From positions 62,001 through 126,000 of the forward strand of contig NZ_JACHLI010000017.1 of NCBI RefSeq assembly GCF_014204515.1: 64,000 nucleotides of DNA, given 5' to 3'. A model generated the notes under the pieces. It ran no database searches. It saw nothing but the letters and a program-made list of their open reading frames with translations, and was not told where the DNA came from. This document shows, in pieces, positions 1-6,948 of the stretch; position 1 is the first letter of the stretch, and every line of letters starts with the position of its first letter. The DNA comes from Pseudomonas nitroreducens. Lineage in GTDB: Bacteria; Pseudomonadota; Gammaproteobacteria; Pseudomonadales; Pseudomonadaceae. The position numbers and the translations under genes are program-made.

Positions 1-284
1 CGCTGAATGAGGTGCGGCCGTTCCGCCGCCTCGCCGATGTCGACCTGAAGTCCTACGCCTTCGGCAGCGTGTTCGTCGACCCGCCGCGCGCCGGCATGGA
101 CCCGGACACCTGCGAGCTGACCCGGCGTTTCGACAACATCCTGTACATCTCCTGCAACCCGGAGACCCTGGCGCAGAACATCGCCCAGCTGCACGACACC
201 CACCAGGTGAGCCGCTGCGCGCTGTTCGACCAGTTCCCCTACACCCACCACATGGAAGCCGGCGTGCTGCTGACCCGCCGCTGA
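1..284 (+). CDS. trmA: tRNA (uracil-5-)-methyltransferase TrmA, 3' end only
   Basis: This is the C-terminal part of a SAM-dependent RNA methyltransferase that makes m5U54 in the T-loop of tRNA. The window opens inside the gene, so the start is missing. The visible ~93 residues hold two hallmarks of the TrmA/RlmC/RlmD family: DPPRAGMD, and YISCNPETL with the general-base/SAM-site motif. The protein ends GVLLTRR, followed by TGA at 282-284. Family assignment is secure. TrmA over RlmD rests on the close match to the TrmA C-terminus (FDQFPYTHHMEAGVLL) and on the neighbours, since alaC and a PhzF gene lie near trmA in P. aeruginosa as I recall it. Confidence 0.9.
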   Translation, partial: LNEVRPFRRLADVDLKSYAFGSVFVDPPRAGMDPDTCELTRRFDNILYISCNPETLAQNIAQLHDTHQVSRCALFDQFPYTHHMEAGVLLTRR

Positions 285-375
285 GCCCAGTGCCGCGCTG
301 TCGCCCAACCAAGGGATGGGCGGCGCGCCACTGCGCGGCGGCTACGCTTGCGGGACAATGACAAGAGGCACGTCC

Positions 376-873
376 ATGTCCCGCCTGCTCCTTCCCCTGC
401 TCTGCCTGCTGCTGGCCGCCTGCGCCGGCACCGACCCCGCCAACATCAGCGTCTCCCCTGCCGCCAACGGCCGGCAAAGCACCTTCTTCATCCAGGCCGT
501 GCGCGCACAGGGTCACCGCGAGGACCTGGAAGATCGCTTCGATCTCGCCGTGCGCCGCGCGCTGGAAGCCAAGGGTTATCGCTATCAGGAAAGCTCGGGA
601 GAACTGCGGGTGATCTACGCCGTGGGGCTCGACAGCCAGACCGGTGTCATCCAGCGGCCCATTGCTACCTCGGCAGGCGTGGTGATGCAGACGCAGATCG
701 CCGACTCCGAACAGGCGCGCCTGGCGCTGCAGATTCTCGACGAGGCGACAGCTACGCTGCTCTACCAGGCGCAGGTGGCGCGCCAGCTGCACGATCCGAA
801 GATCACCCAGCAGGCCGTGGACGAAGGTATCGCCCGCCTGCTCAGGGACTTCCCGGCGCACGCCGGGCCATGA
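376..873 (+). CDS. Putative lipoprotein, DUF4136-like
   Basis: A 165-residue predicted outer-envelope lipoprotein of unknown function. The N-terminus (MSRLLLPLLCLLLAAC) is a lipoprotein signal with the lipid-acceptor Cys at about residue 16. The rest (charged, with ALEAKGYRYQ and a helical C-terminus QAVDEGIARLLRDFP) resembles DUF4136-type lipoproteins, in which a conserved 'AL..KGY' segment is typical. I chose the ATG at 376 because the lipobox follows at the usual distance and an AGAGG stretch lies upstream. The frame is open back to 316, but that extension would bury the signal peptide. It is monocistronic and convergent with the gene at 878. Confidence 0.7.
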   Translation: MSRLLLPLLCLLLAACAGTDPANISVSPAANGRQSTFFIQAVRAQGHREDLEDRFDLAVRRALEAKGYRYQESSGELRVIYAVGLDSQTGVIQRPIATSAGVVMQTQIADSEQARLALQILDEATATLLYQAQVARQLHDPKITQQAVDEGIARLLRDFPAHAGP

Positions 874-877
874 GGGA

Positions 878-1180
878 TCAGCTGAAGTTCGACGGCGACT
901 TGCGCACGAACTTGATGCTGTAGGTGAAGTCGGCCTTGCGCGTCACGCTGATGGCGCGGCGGGTGACGGTGTCGATGGTGACGTTCCAGACGCCGGTGCT
1001 GGGCACCTTGATCTTCGCCGGGAAACGGTCGAACGCGCCACCGTGGTACACGTGGCGCCCGCCGTTCTTGAAGCTGCGGAAGGCGGCGTCGGTCATCAGG
1101 CGGATGTTGCAGGTCATGGAACACTCGATGACGACCAGGTCGCCTTCGTTCAGGTGTTCACGCTTGTGTACGAACTTCAT
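878..1180 (-). CDS. DUF1883-like small protein
   Basis: A 100-residue soluble protein of unknown function. It opens MKFVHKREHLNEGDLVVIECS, then has a beta-rich segment (GRHVYHGGAFDRFPAKIKVPSTGVWNVTID) ending in a basic tail. This matches my memory of the DUF1883 family, in which a single small beta-domain can also occur fused to TIR or other domains. No catalytic residues can be assigned. The ATG at 1180 is preferred over in-frame upstream starts because the family begins MKF.H and a GGAG-like sequence sits upstream on the minus strand. It converges on the lipoprotein gene with a 4-bp gap. Confidence 0.65.
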   Translation of the reverse strand: MKFVHKREHLNEGDLVVIECSMTCNIRLMTDAAFRSFKNGGRHVYHGGAFDRFPAKIKVPSTGVWNVTIDTVTRRAISVTRKADFTYSIKFVRKSPSNFS

Positions 1181-1281
1181 GCTGGCTCCGCCTTGCTGCT
1201 GGCGCAAACCCAATAAGATATCACGGCGCGGGGGCGAGCCGGCAGCGCCGCCGCTGGCAGGCGGCGCCACTCATCCGAAGC

Positions 1282-1740
1282 TCAGAGCCCCTCGAAGTCC
1301 GCCTTGCGCTCCTCCGGCTCCTCTTCCTCGCGCACCGCCACCTGGCGATTGCGCGACTGCCGCTCCAGCCAGTAGAGGGCGAAGATCGCCAGCGCCGAGA
1401 TCACCCCGCGATAGACCACGCCGGCCAGCTGCGCGTCCCACTCCATGCCACCTTCGGTCCAGGCGATCAGCAGGCGCGACAGCGTCAGGGTCAGCTGCAC
1501 CAGGATCACCAGGATCAGTGCCGGGCGCACCAGCAGGCGCCGGCGCAGGGCGAAGACCAGGAACAGCGCCAGGGCGAACTGATGGCCGCCGTAGAACACC
1601 CGCGCATCGCTCACCGACGACGGCTCCATCAGCAGCATGCCGCTGAGGTTGGCCATCTCGTAGGGGCGAATCCAGTAGAGCAGTCCCAGACCACCCCAGA
1701 CCAGAGCCTGGACCAGCAGGACAAGACGGGCGAAGAGCAT
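1282..1740 (-). CDS. Small integral membrane protein, DUF4345-like
   Basis: A 152-residue protein with four predicted membrane helices: residues ~1-22 (LFARLVLLVQALVWGGLGLL), ~45-65, ~72-92 and ~105-125. A charged, glutamate-rich C-terminal tail (VREEEEPEERKADFEGL) follows. The layout, including GGHQFALALFLVFALR after the first helix, fits the DUF4345 family, whose function is unknown. The ATG at 1740 is chosen because the upstream open stretch is arginine-rich and lacks membrane character. No operon partner is close; the next gene is divergent. Confidence 0.6.
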   Translation of the reverse strand: MLFARLVLLVQALVWGGLGLLYWIRPYEMANLSGMLLMEPSSVSDARVFYGGHQFALALFLVFALRRRLLVRPALILVILVQLTLTLSRLLIAWTEGGMEWDAQLAGVVYRGVISALAIFALYWLERQSRNRQVAVREEEEPEERKADFEGL

Positions 1741-1942
1741 CCGATTTCTCCTTGGCCTTGCGGCCTTTGCCGAGCGTCCCCAGCTGCGACCGACGGTCGC
1801 GGACGCACCACTGATCAGCAACAGACCCCGCACGGCGCGGCAAGTTCTGGCCAGCGCGTCATACGAGGAAACAAACGCCGGGTGGGGTCACGGCAACCTC
1901 GCGAGTATGCTCGGTCGCGTTCCGATTCCGAGGCTACTCCCC

Positions 1943-2377
1943 ATGCGCACCCTGCTTCTGCTCACCGCCCTTGTCGCCGGCGCCGCCCAGGCCGCCGAAC
2001 CGCTGACCATCGACGTGCACCGCGATGCCAACTGCGGCTGCTGCAAGGACTGGATCAAGCACCTGGAAAACAACGGCTTCACCGTCAACGATCACGTCGA
2101 AGCCGACATGAGTGCAGTGAAGACCAAACTCGGCGTCCCGCACAGCATGGGCTCGTGCCACACCGGGGTGATCGACGGCAAGTTCGTCGAAGGCCATGTG
2201 CCGGCGGCCGACGTCCTCAAGCTGCGCGAACGTGCCGATCTGGTCGGCGCCGCCGTACCGGGCATGCCCATGGGCTCGCCCGGCATGGAGATGGGCGACC
2301 GGCACGACGCCTACCAGGTGGTCGGGCTGAACAAGGCCGGCCAGCGCGAAGTGCTGGCGGACTACCCCGCTCACTGA
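1943..2377 (+). CDS. DUF411 family periplasmic metal-binding protein
   Basis: A 144-residue exported protein. The signal peptide is MRTLLLLTALVAGAAQA, probably cleaved before AEPL. The mature part carries the DUF411 signature: CGCCKDW near residue 31, then HSMGSCHTGVIDG with conserved Cys/His, and a Met-rich segment (MPMGSPGMEMGD) typical of copper-handling periplasmic proteins. Copper or silver binding is inferred from these residues and from the common association of DUF411 genes with metal-resistance loci. Here no metal gene is adjacent, and the main copper module lies 14 kb away. An intrinsic terminator follows. Confidence 0.8.
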   Translation: MRTLLLLTALVAGAAQAAEPLTIDVHRDANCGCCKDWIKHLENNGFTVNDHVEADMSAVKTKLGVPHSMGSCHTGVIDGKFVEGHVPAADVLKLRERADLVGAAVPGMPMGSPGMEMGDRHDAYQVVGLNKAGQREVLADYPAH

Positions 2378-2498
2378 AGCTTTCCCTCACCCCTGAGCGC
2401 TGGTGGAGGCGGGATGGGGCTTCCGGCGCGCGGGGCACTCTCCAGGTTCCCGCGCGGCATTGCTCCGCGGGCAGGATGGGGTGAGGGACTCCACAACG

Positions 2499-2526
2499 AA
2501 AAGGGCGGCCAGTTGGCCGCCCTTTT
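2499..2526. terminator. Bidirectional intrinsic terminator
   Basis: A perfect 12-bp stem (AAAAGGGCGGCC/GGCCGCCCTTTT) with a 4-nt AGTT loop. A-rich and T-rich flanks make it usable from both sides. It sits between the convergent DUF411 gene and alaC and can end both transcripts. Confidence 0.9.
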
Positions 2527-2555
2527 CTTTATCGGTGCTCGGTATAGGTGCTCGG

Positions 2556-3773
2556 TCACTCAGCCTTGGCCGGCAGCAGGCCGTCGGCGCGGAACATCGC
2601 CTTGATCCCGCGCACGGCCTGACGCAGGCGGTCGCGGTTCTCGATCAGGGCAAAGCGCACGTGGTCGTCGCCGTAGTCGCCGAAGCCGATACCCGGCGAC
2701 ACCGAGACCTTGGCGTCCTTGAGCAGCTTCTTGGCGAACTCCAGCGAACCCAGGTGCGCGTAGGCCGGCGGAATCTTCGCCCAGATGTACATCGAGGCCT
2801 TGGGGTTCTCCACCATCCAGCCGGCTTCGTGCAGGCCCTTCACCAGCACGTCGCGGCGCTTCTGGTACTGCTCGGCAATGTCGCGCACGCACTGCTGGTC
2901 GCCTTCCAGCGCGGCGATGGCCGCCACCTGCAGCGGGGTGAAGGTGCCGTAGTCGTGGTAGCTCTTGATCCGCGCCAGGGCCGAGACCAGCTCCGGGTTG
3001 CCGACCATGAAGCCGATGCGCCAGCCGGCCATGTTGTAGCTCTTGGACAGGGTGAAGAACTCCACCGCGATGTCCTTGGCGCCGGGCACCTGCATGATCG
3101 ACGGGGCTTTCCAGCCATCGAAGGTGATGTCCGCGTAGGCCAGGTCGTGCACCACCAGCACGTCGTAGCGCTTGGCGAGGTCGACCACGCGCTCGAAGAA
3201 GTCCAGCTCCACGCATTGCGCGGTGGGATTGGAGGGGAAGCCGAGGATCATCATCTTCGGCTTGGGAATCGACTCGCGGATCGCCCGCTCCAGCTCGTTG
3301 AAGAAGTCGATCCCCGGCACCAGCGGCACCGAGCGCACCTGGGCGCCGGCGATCACCGCGCCGTAGATGTGGATCGGGTAGCTGGGGTTGGGCACCAGGA
3401 TGGTGTCGCCGTGGTCCAGGGTGGCGAGCATCAGGTGCGCCAGGCCTTCCTTGGAGCCGATGGTGACGATGGCCTCGGATTCCGGGTCGATCTGCACGTC
3501 GTAGCGGTCGCGGTACCAGTGCGAGATGGCCCGACGCAGGCGCGGGATGCCACGGGAAGTGGAGTAGCCGTGGGTGTCTTCGCGCTGGGCGACCTGGCAG
3601 AGTTTCTCGACGATATGCGGCGGCGTGGCCCCGTCCGGGTTGCCCATGGACAGGTCGATGATGTCCTCGCCACGGCGGCGGGCGGCCATCTTCAGCTCGG
3701 CGGTGATGTTGAAAACGTAGGGGGGCAGGCGATCGATGCGCGCAAAGCGACGAGCTGAACGGGGTTCAGTCAT
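2556..3773 (-). CDS. alaC: Alanine-synthesizing aminotransferase AlaC
   Basis: A 405-residue PLP-dependent class I/II aminotransferase that makes alanine from pyruvate with glutamate as amino donor, in the cytoplasm. The sequence is nearly collinear with E. coli AlaC (YfdZ): FARIDRLPPYVFNIT at the N-terminus, the substrate loop SMGNPDGATPPHI, and the PLP lysine in LSKSYNMAGWR (about K244). The C-terminus is VSPGIGFGDYGDDHVRFAL. The ATG at 3773 gives the expected family length; the frame stays open upstream only by chance. It is monocistronic and ends at the shared terminator around 2510. In many Pseudomonas it lies close to the phzF-like gene found here on the opposite strand. Confidence 0.93.
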   Translation of the reverse strand: MTEPRSARRFARIDRLPPYVFNITAELKMAARRRGEDIIDLSMGNPDGATPPHIVEKLCQVAQREDTHGYSTSRGIPRLRRAISHWYRDRYDVQIDPESEAIVTIGSKEGLAHLMLATLDHGDTILVPNPSYPIHIYGAVIAGAQVRSVPLVPGIDFFNELERAIRESIPKPKMMILGFPSNPTAQCVELDFFERVVDLAKRYDVLVVHDLAYADITFDGWKAPSIMQVPGAKDIAVEFFTLSKSYNMAGWRIGFMVGNPELVSALARIKSYHDYGTFTPLQVAAIAALEGDQQCVRDIAEQYQKRRDVLVKGLHEAGWMVENPKASMYIWAKIPPAYAHLGSLEFAKKLLKDAKVSVSPGIGFGDYGDDHVRFALIENRDRLRQAVRGIKAMFRADGLLPAKAE

Positions 3774-3945
3774 GGTGTCCTCGGATGAACGTAGGCGCCC
3801 GGAACCGTCCGAGCGACGCCGGCCACTGCGGTGGCCTGGAAAGCGCGGCACTGTGACCTGCGCTTTCTTGTCGGCGAACATATAGCTCGCTAGGCTGGCT
3901 GTCGAGTTTTTCTTTGCGCCGCTCAAGGGCGGCATCTGGAGGCCC

Positions 3946-4806
3946 ATGTCCGCGCAACAGTACTGGCAGCTCGACGTCTTCGCCGACCAACCGCTCACCG
4001 GCAACGGCCTGGCGGTGTTCCCCGACGCCCGCGGCATCCCCGACCAGACCCTGCTGGCGCTGACCCAGGAACTGCGCCAGTTCGAGTCGATCTTCCTGTT
4101 CCCCTCGGCCGAGCTGGATACCTACTCGGCGCGCATCTTCACCGTCGACGAGGAGTTGCCCTTCGCCGGCCACCCGGTGCTCGGCGCCGCAGCGCTGCTG
4201 CACCACCTGCACCAGCGCGGCGAGGAGGAACACTGGACCCTGGAGCTGCCTGCCAAGGCCGTGAAAGTGACGACCCGCCGGCGCGGCGCCGGCTTCCACG
4301 CCGAGATGAACCAGGGCGCCGCCGACTTCGGCAGCGTGCTGGACGACGAAACCCGGCGCTGGTTCGCCGAAGCCTTCTCGCTGACCGTCGCGGACCTCGC
4401 CGACTACCCCGCCGCCGTGGTCAGCACCGGCCTGCCCTACCTGCTGCTGCCGGTGCGCAGCGAAGCCCTGGGCCGCGTGCGCCAGCGCACGGATCTGAGC
4501 GCTGAACTGGCAAAACTCAATGCCGCCTTCGTTTTCGTGCTGGATGTGGATAATCGCGAGGGCCGTACCTGGGACGGCGCCGGGATCATCGAGGACGTCG
4601 CCACCGGCAGCGCCGCCGGCCCCGTCGCCGCCTACCTGGTGGAGCTGGGCAAGGCGCGCCGCGGCGAACTGTTCCAACTGGCCCAGGGCCGCTTCGTCGG
4701 TCGCCCCAGCCGGCTCGACGTTCAAGTTGGCCAGGACGACGAGGTCCGCGTTGGCGGCGACGTGCAACTGCTGGCCCGCGCCGAACTGCTGCACCGTTTC
4801 GCCTGA
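3946..4806 (+). CDS. PhzF family isomerase/epimerase-like protein
   Basis: A 286-residue protein with the diaminopimelate-epimerase-like double fold of the PhzF family. The conserved general acid/base glutamate is seen in RQFESIFLF (about E47). The second-lobe signature EDVATGSAAGP (about 216-226) matches the family's 'EDPATGSA'. The N-terminus QLDVFADQPLTGNGLAVF is typical. No phenazine genes are nearby, so this is one of the widespread stand-alone PhzF-like proteins whose substrate is unknown, not a phenazine biosynthesis enzyme. It is divergent from alaC across about 170 bp and precedes the YpfJ-like gene by 67 bp in the same direction. Confidence 0.87.
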   Translation: MSAQQYWQLDVFADQPLTGNGLAVFPDARGIPDQTLLALTQELRQFESIFLFPSAELDTYSARIFTVDEELPFAGHPVLGAAALLHHLHQRGEEEHWTLELPAKAVKVTTRRRGAGFHAEMNQGAADFGSVLDDETRRWFAEAFSLTVADLADYPAAVVSTGLPYLLLPVRSEALGRVRQRTDLSAELAKLNAAFVFVLDVDNREGRTWDGAGIIEDVATGSAAGPVAAYLVELGKARRGELFQLAQGRFVGRPSRLDVQVGQDDEVRVGGDVQLLARAELLHRFA

Positions 4807-4873
4807 CGACCGGGCTGGCGGTCAGCCCCACCCGATACGACACTCAAACCACCTGATCGATGGAGATGCCGCC

Positions 4874-5773
4874 ATGCTCTGGCGCAAAGGACGACGCAGC
4901 GACAACGTAGTGGATGCCCGCGATGACTCCAGCGGCGGCATGGGCGGTGGCGGCATGCGCATCGGCGGCCGCGGCCTGAGCCTGGGCGGCGTGGCCATCG
5001 TGGTGGTGATCGGCCTGCTCTCCGGGCAGGACCCGATGACCATCCTCGGCTCGCTGCTCGGCCAGATGGACGTTTCCCAGCAGCAGGCGCCGGCACGGCC
5101 GACACAAGGCAAGCCGGCGACCGGCGCCGATCCGCAGGTGGACTTCGTCCGCTCGATCCTCGGCGACACCGAGGACACCTGGGGGGAAATCTTCGCCCGC
5201 AGCAACCAGCAGTACGAGCAGCCCAAACTGATCCTGTTCAACGGCGGGGTGAACTCGGCGTGCGGCTTCGCTTCCTCGGCGGTCGGCCCGTTCTATTGCC
5301 CCGGCGACCACCGCGTGTACCTTGACCTGGGCTTCTTCCGCGAAATGGAACAGAAGTTCTCCGCCGCCGGCGATTTCGCCCAGGCCTACGTGATCGCCCA
5401 CGAAGTCGGCCACCACGTGCAGAACCTGCTGGGCATCTCCGCCAAGATCAACGCCGCCCGCCAGCGCGGCGCACGCATGGAAGGCGCCAACGGCCTGTCG
5501 GTACGCCAGGAACTGCAGGCCGACTGCTTTGCCGGGGTCTGGGCCAACCATGCCCAGCAGCGCCTGAACTGGCTGGAGCCGGGCGACGTGGAAGAGGCGC
5601 TGAACGCCGCCAACGCCATCGGCGACGACCACCTGCAACGCCAGGCGCGCGGCACGGTGATGCCGGACTCCTTCACCCACGGCTCGTCCGCGCAGCGCGT
5701 GCGCTGGTTCAAGATCGGCTTCGAAAGCGGCGCGCCGGGCAAGTGCGATACGTTCAAGGCGCAGACGCTCTAG
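4874..5773 (+). CDS. YpfJ-type neutral zinc metallopeptidase family protein
   Basis: A 299-residue membrane-anchored protein. It has a short cytoplasmic start (MLWRKGRRSDNVVDARDDSS), a glycine-rich linker, one membrane helix at about 37-50, and then an outer domain. The zinc-protease motif HEVGHH is at about 176-181, with the downstream family motif LQADCFAGVWANH, in which the Asp/Glu and Cys are conserved. It is homologous to the YpfJ family; the peptidase role is inferred from HExxH and I know of no proven substrate. The ATG at 4874 keeps the family N-terminus. Confidence 0.85.
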   Translation: MLWRKGRRSDNVVDARDDSSGGMGGGGMRIGGRGLSLGGVAIVVVIGLLSGQDPMTILGSLLGQMDVSQQQAPARPTQGKPATGADPQVDFVRSILGDTEDTWGEIFARSNQQYEQPKLILFNGGVNSACGFASSAVGPFYCPGDHRVYLDLGFFREMEQKFSAAGDFAQAYVIAHEVGHHVQNLLGISAKINAARQRGARMEGANGLSVRQELQADCFAGVWANHAQQRLNWLEPGDVEEALNAANAIGDDHLQRQARGTVMPDSFTHGSSAQRVRWFKIGFESGAPGKCDTFKAQTL

Positions 5774-6346
5774 CTCCTGGCCGGCGCGGTTAGCGAGCAA
5801 GCTCGCACCTACAGTGGGTGGGAACGCCGCCCCTGCCGGCAGAACGCTTTTGCAGGAGCGGATCTTATCCGCGAAATCCTGGTCAGCGCGCCATGAGTGG
5901 CCCGGCAGAAAGCGGGCCTCTTCGCGGACAAGGTCCGCTCCTACGCAAACACATCGCATCGCACCACGCCAAAGCCCTTGCCCTTGCCGTTAAGGTCTTC
6001 CAGCGAAACATCCGCACGCGCCGGAATGCCCCTTTCAGGAGGCCGAAGGTGATCGGAGTTCCAGGGGTTGAGCGACATGGATGTCGCGAGAGCGTTGTCG
6101 GGCCAGGGATGGCCCGTCAACGCGGGCCCCTGGAACTCCGAGGAACCGAGGGTACTTTTCGCGAAGCGAAAAGCCGGATGGCAGGGGCGAGACCTTTGCC
6201 TCCTTTGGGTCGTTTGCCAAAGGAGGTCGCCCGAGGGGGCGAAAGAAGAAGCTCGCGCGCACTTCGAAGCGACGCTGAAACACCCAACTACAAGCAAAAG
6301 TATCGCGGACAGAGTCCGCTCCTGCAGGTCAACTCCGGCGTCAGCC
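5774..6346. repeat. Composite intergenic repeat block
   Basis: A 573-bp gene-free stretch. It holds a GCGAGCAAGCTCGC unit (5792-5812), an inverted pair of GGAGCGGA...TCCGCGAA units (5851-5945), and a multi-branched palindrome (6053-6141). Two further hairpins follow (6155-6173, CTTTTCGC/GCGAAAAG; 6199-6226, CCTCCTTTGG/CCAAAGGAGG), then a last TATCGCGGAC...GTCCGCTCCTGC unit at 6301-6328. Short open frames here are by-products of the repeats and have no convincing start signals. I see no promoter for the neighbouring genes, which both read toward the block. Confidence 0.75.
6053..6141. repeat. Multi-branched palindrome
   Basis: The outer stem TCGGAGTTCCAGGGG/CCCCTGGAACTCCGA (15 bp, perfect) encloses two inner hairpins: GCGACAT/ATGTCGC (6072-6087, 2-nt loop) and CGGGCC/GGCCCG (6099-6116). 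The predicted fold is a three-way junction in either strand. I have an impression that similar sequences recur in Pseudomonas intergenic DNA, but I cannot verify it here. Confidence 0.8.
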
Positions 6347-6781
6347 TTACAGGTAGCGCTTGAGCAGATTCAAGAAGTCGACCGACTCCACCGGTTTCGC
6401 CAGGAAATCCAGTACGTTCAGCGCCGTTGTTGCGTAGATATCCCGTCGATCGCCCTGCCCGGACAGCACGATGATCGGCAGGAAGGTACCGACGTTGCCC
6501 AATTCGCGCAGCAGGTCGAGACCCGTCCCATCGCGCTCGACGCGCAATCCGCTCACCAGCAGGTCGATACCGGCCTCGTCGCGACGGATGCGCCGCAGGG
6601 CCTCTTGCGCGCTGCGCGCCGTCAGGCAGCGCAGGTTGGCTCCCTCGATCAGCCCACGCACCCGCACCAGCGTCGCGCGGTCGTCATCGGCCAGCAGCAC
6701 CACGGGCTTGCGCTGCGCCCGCGCGCTGACTTCGCGCAGGGCTTCGAGCTCCTCGGCGTCGAGAAGGAGGCGGTGGTTCAT
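6347..6781 (-). CDS. Stand-alone receiver-like protein lacking the phospho-acceptor Asp
   Basis: A 144-residue protein with a ~25-residue N-terminal helix and then one CheY-like receiver domain. The acidic pocket (VVLLADDDRATL), the Ser/Thr of beta-4 (IIVLSGQGD) and the beta-5 lysine (DFLAKPVE) are present. The beta-3 position that should carry the phosphorylated Asp reads DLLVSGLRVERDG, with Gly where 'SDLR..DG' is expected. It probably does not undergo normal Asp phosphorylation and may act as a phosphorylation-independent partner. There is no output domain. The gene is monocistronic, divergent from nothing close, and lies downstream of prpE's terminator. Confidence 0.75.
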   Translation of the reverse strand: MNHRLLLDAEELEALREVSARAQRKPVVLLADDDRATLVRVRGLIEGANLRCLTARSAQEALRRIRRDEAGIDLLVSGLRVERDGTGLDLLRELGNVGTFLPIIVLSGQGDRRDIYATTALNVLDFLAKPVESVDFLNLLKRYL

Positions 6782-6885
6782 GGGCGCAATACTACCGATA
6801 GAGGCCAGGTGCCATCAGTCTAGCTGGCTATCCACCCTTTCTGCTGCCGGTCCAAGGTTGGGCGATGGACGGCCAGGCGCCGGGC

Positions 6886-6914
6886 AAAAAAAGGGCCGCA
6901 ACGGGTGCGGCCCT
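6886..6914 (-). terminator. Intrinsic terminator of prpE
   Basis: Read on the minus strand, GGGCCGCA/TGCGGCCC forms a stem with a short loop, followed by a run of seven T. It lies 35 bp after the prpE stop codon. Confidence 0.9.
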
Positions 6915-6948
6915 GGAAATACGCCGGCAGCGCCGGCGTCGTGGGATC

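Noticed and set aside
3946..4806. Phenazine biosynthesis gene phzF
   Set aside because: Family features fit, but no other phz gene is nearby; it is a generic PhzF-like protein.
5818..6823. Several short open frames in the repeat block (for example around 5941-6297 minus and 6068-6823 plus)
   Set aside because: They run through palindromic repeats and, in part, antisense to the receiver gene; no start signals or domains.
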